The translations under genes were made by a program, and so were the position numbers. A DNA stretch of 25,486 nt from Bacteroidales bacterium (GTDB taxonomy: Bacteria > Bacteroidota > Bacteroidia > Bacteroidales > UBA4181), in the NCBI GenBank assembly GCA_031264715.1, contig JAISDP010000093.1:1-25486 (forward strand), in the 5' to 3' direction. Below, piece after piece: positions 25,393 through 25,486 of this stretch (position 1 is the first letter of the stretch; each line of letters begins with the position of its first letter). A model generated the notes under the pieces. That model had not been told where the DNA came from, did no database searches, and saw only the letters and a list, made by a program, of their open reading frames with translations.

Positions 25393-25486
25393 TGTTTTTT
25401 CCCGTAGCGGAAATCCCGTCAGGGATGACATATCGGTAGAAGACATAGCGGTAGAATATATTTCCCATTCGGGAAACAATATCAAT
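25393..25486 (+). repeat. Further palindromes running off the window
   Basis: After copy B the pattern continues with AATCCCGTCAGGGAT-type and TTTCCCATTCGGGAAA-type palindromes separated by ATATCGGTAGAAGA and ATAGCGGTAGAATA, to the end of the window. No gene is seen. The field probably extends beyond the right edge. Confidence 0.7.

Overview
The window comes from a Bacteroidota chromosome, almost certainly Bacteroidales. The evidence is two SusC/SusD pairs, many lipoproteins with BACON, PKD, IPT or DUF1735-type domains, no Shine-Dalgarno sequences, three promoters of the exact Bacteroidota form TTTG-N19-TAnnTTTG, and an HU-like protein typical of the phylum. The genus cannot be told from the sequence alone.

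Left edge (1-2350). This is an accessory, decaying region. It opens with the tail of an unidentified gene, then the 3' end of traF (DUF4133) overlapping by ATGA the first ~35 codons of traG, both from a Bacteroides-type conjugative element. traG breaks off where a cluster of CCTGACAGG/CCTGTCAGG motifs begins. Two copies of an unusual leader cassette follow. Each has a motif cluster, a perfect promoter, a short ORF beginning MSKS, a long (AG)n microsatellite read as (Arg-Glu)n, an alternating CG tract, a ~14-bp hairpin with a T run, and then the start of a gene. Copy 1 leads into an intact HU-like gene. Copy 2 leads into an internally deleted small gene (MAKQK...). A third copy lies at 13.8-14.3 kb, between the two polysaccharide-utilisation-type operons, and leads into a truncated MAKQK gene.

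Operon 1 (2353-13786). Six same-strand genes with small gaps: an IPT/TIG plus NHL-like propeller lipoprotein, SusC, SusD, a DUF1735/DUF4361-type lipoprotein, a BACON-metallophosphoesterase lipoprotein and a triple-BACON lipoprotein. This looks like a glycan (or glycoconjugate) capture and uptake locus. It has surface binding proteins and one phosphoesterase but no recognisable glycoside hydrolase or lyase.

Operon 2 (14342-24434). SusC, SusD, two PKD lipoproteins and a DUF5722-type protein. The last three share a ~130-residue module that I do not recognise, present 2, 2 and 1 times. The DUF5722 protein has the layout of a clan GH-A glycosidase, with Asn-Glu at 469-470 and a second Glu at 614. 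It is the most likely catalytic component of operon 2. A strong hairpin terminator separates it from the upstream genes.

Right edge (24435-25486). There is no convincing gene here. It holds a 21-bp tandem array (14 units plus a partial) and then a dense field of different short palindromes with a common flanking motif, including a ~270-285 bp block present twice.

Best candidate for something undescribed: the three-copy leader cassette, in which the (AG)n length decides whether translation of the leader ORF stops before, or runs through, a hairpin conserved by compensatory change. Second candidate: the shared module linked to the DUF5722 enzyme.
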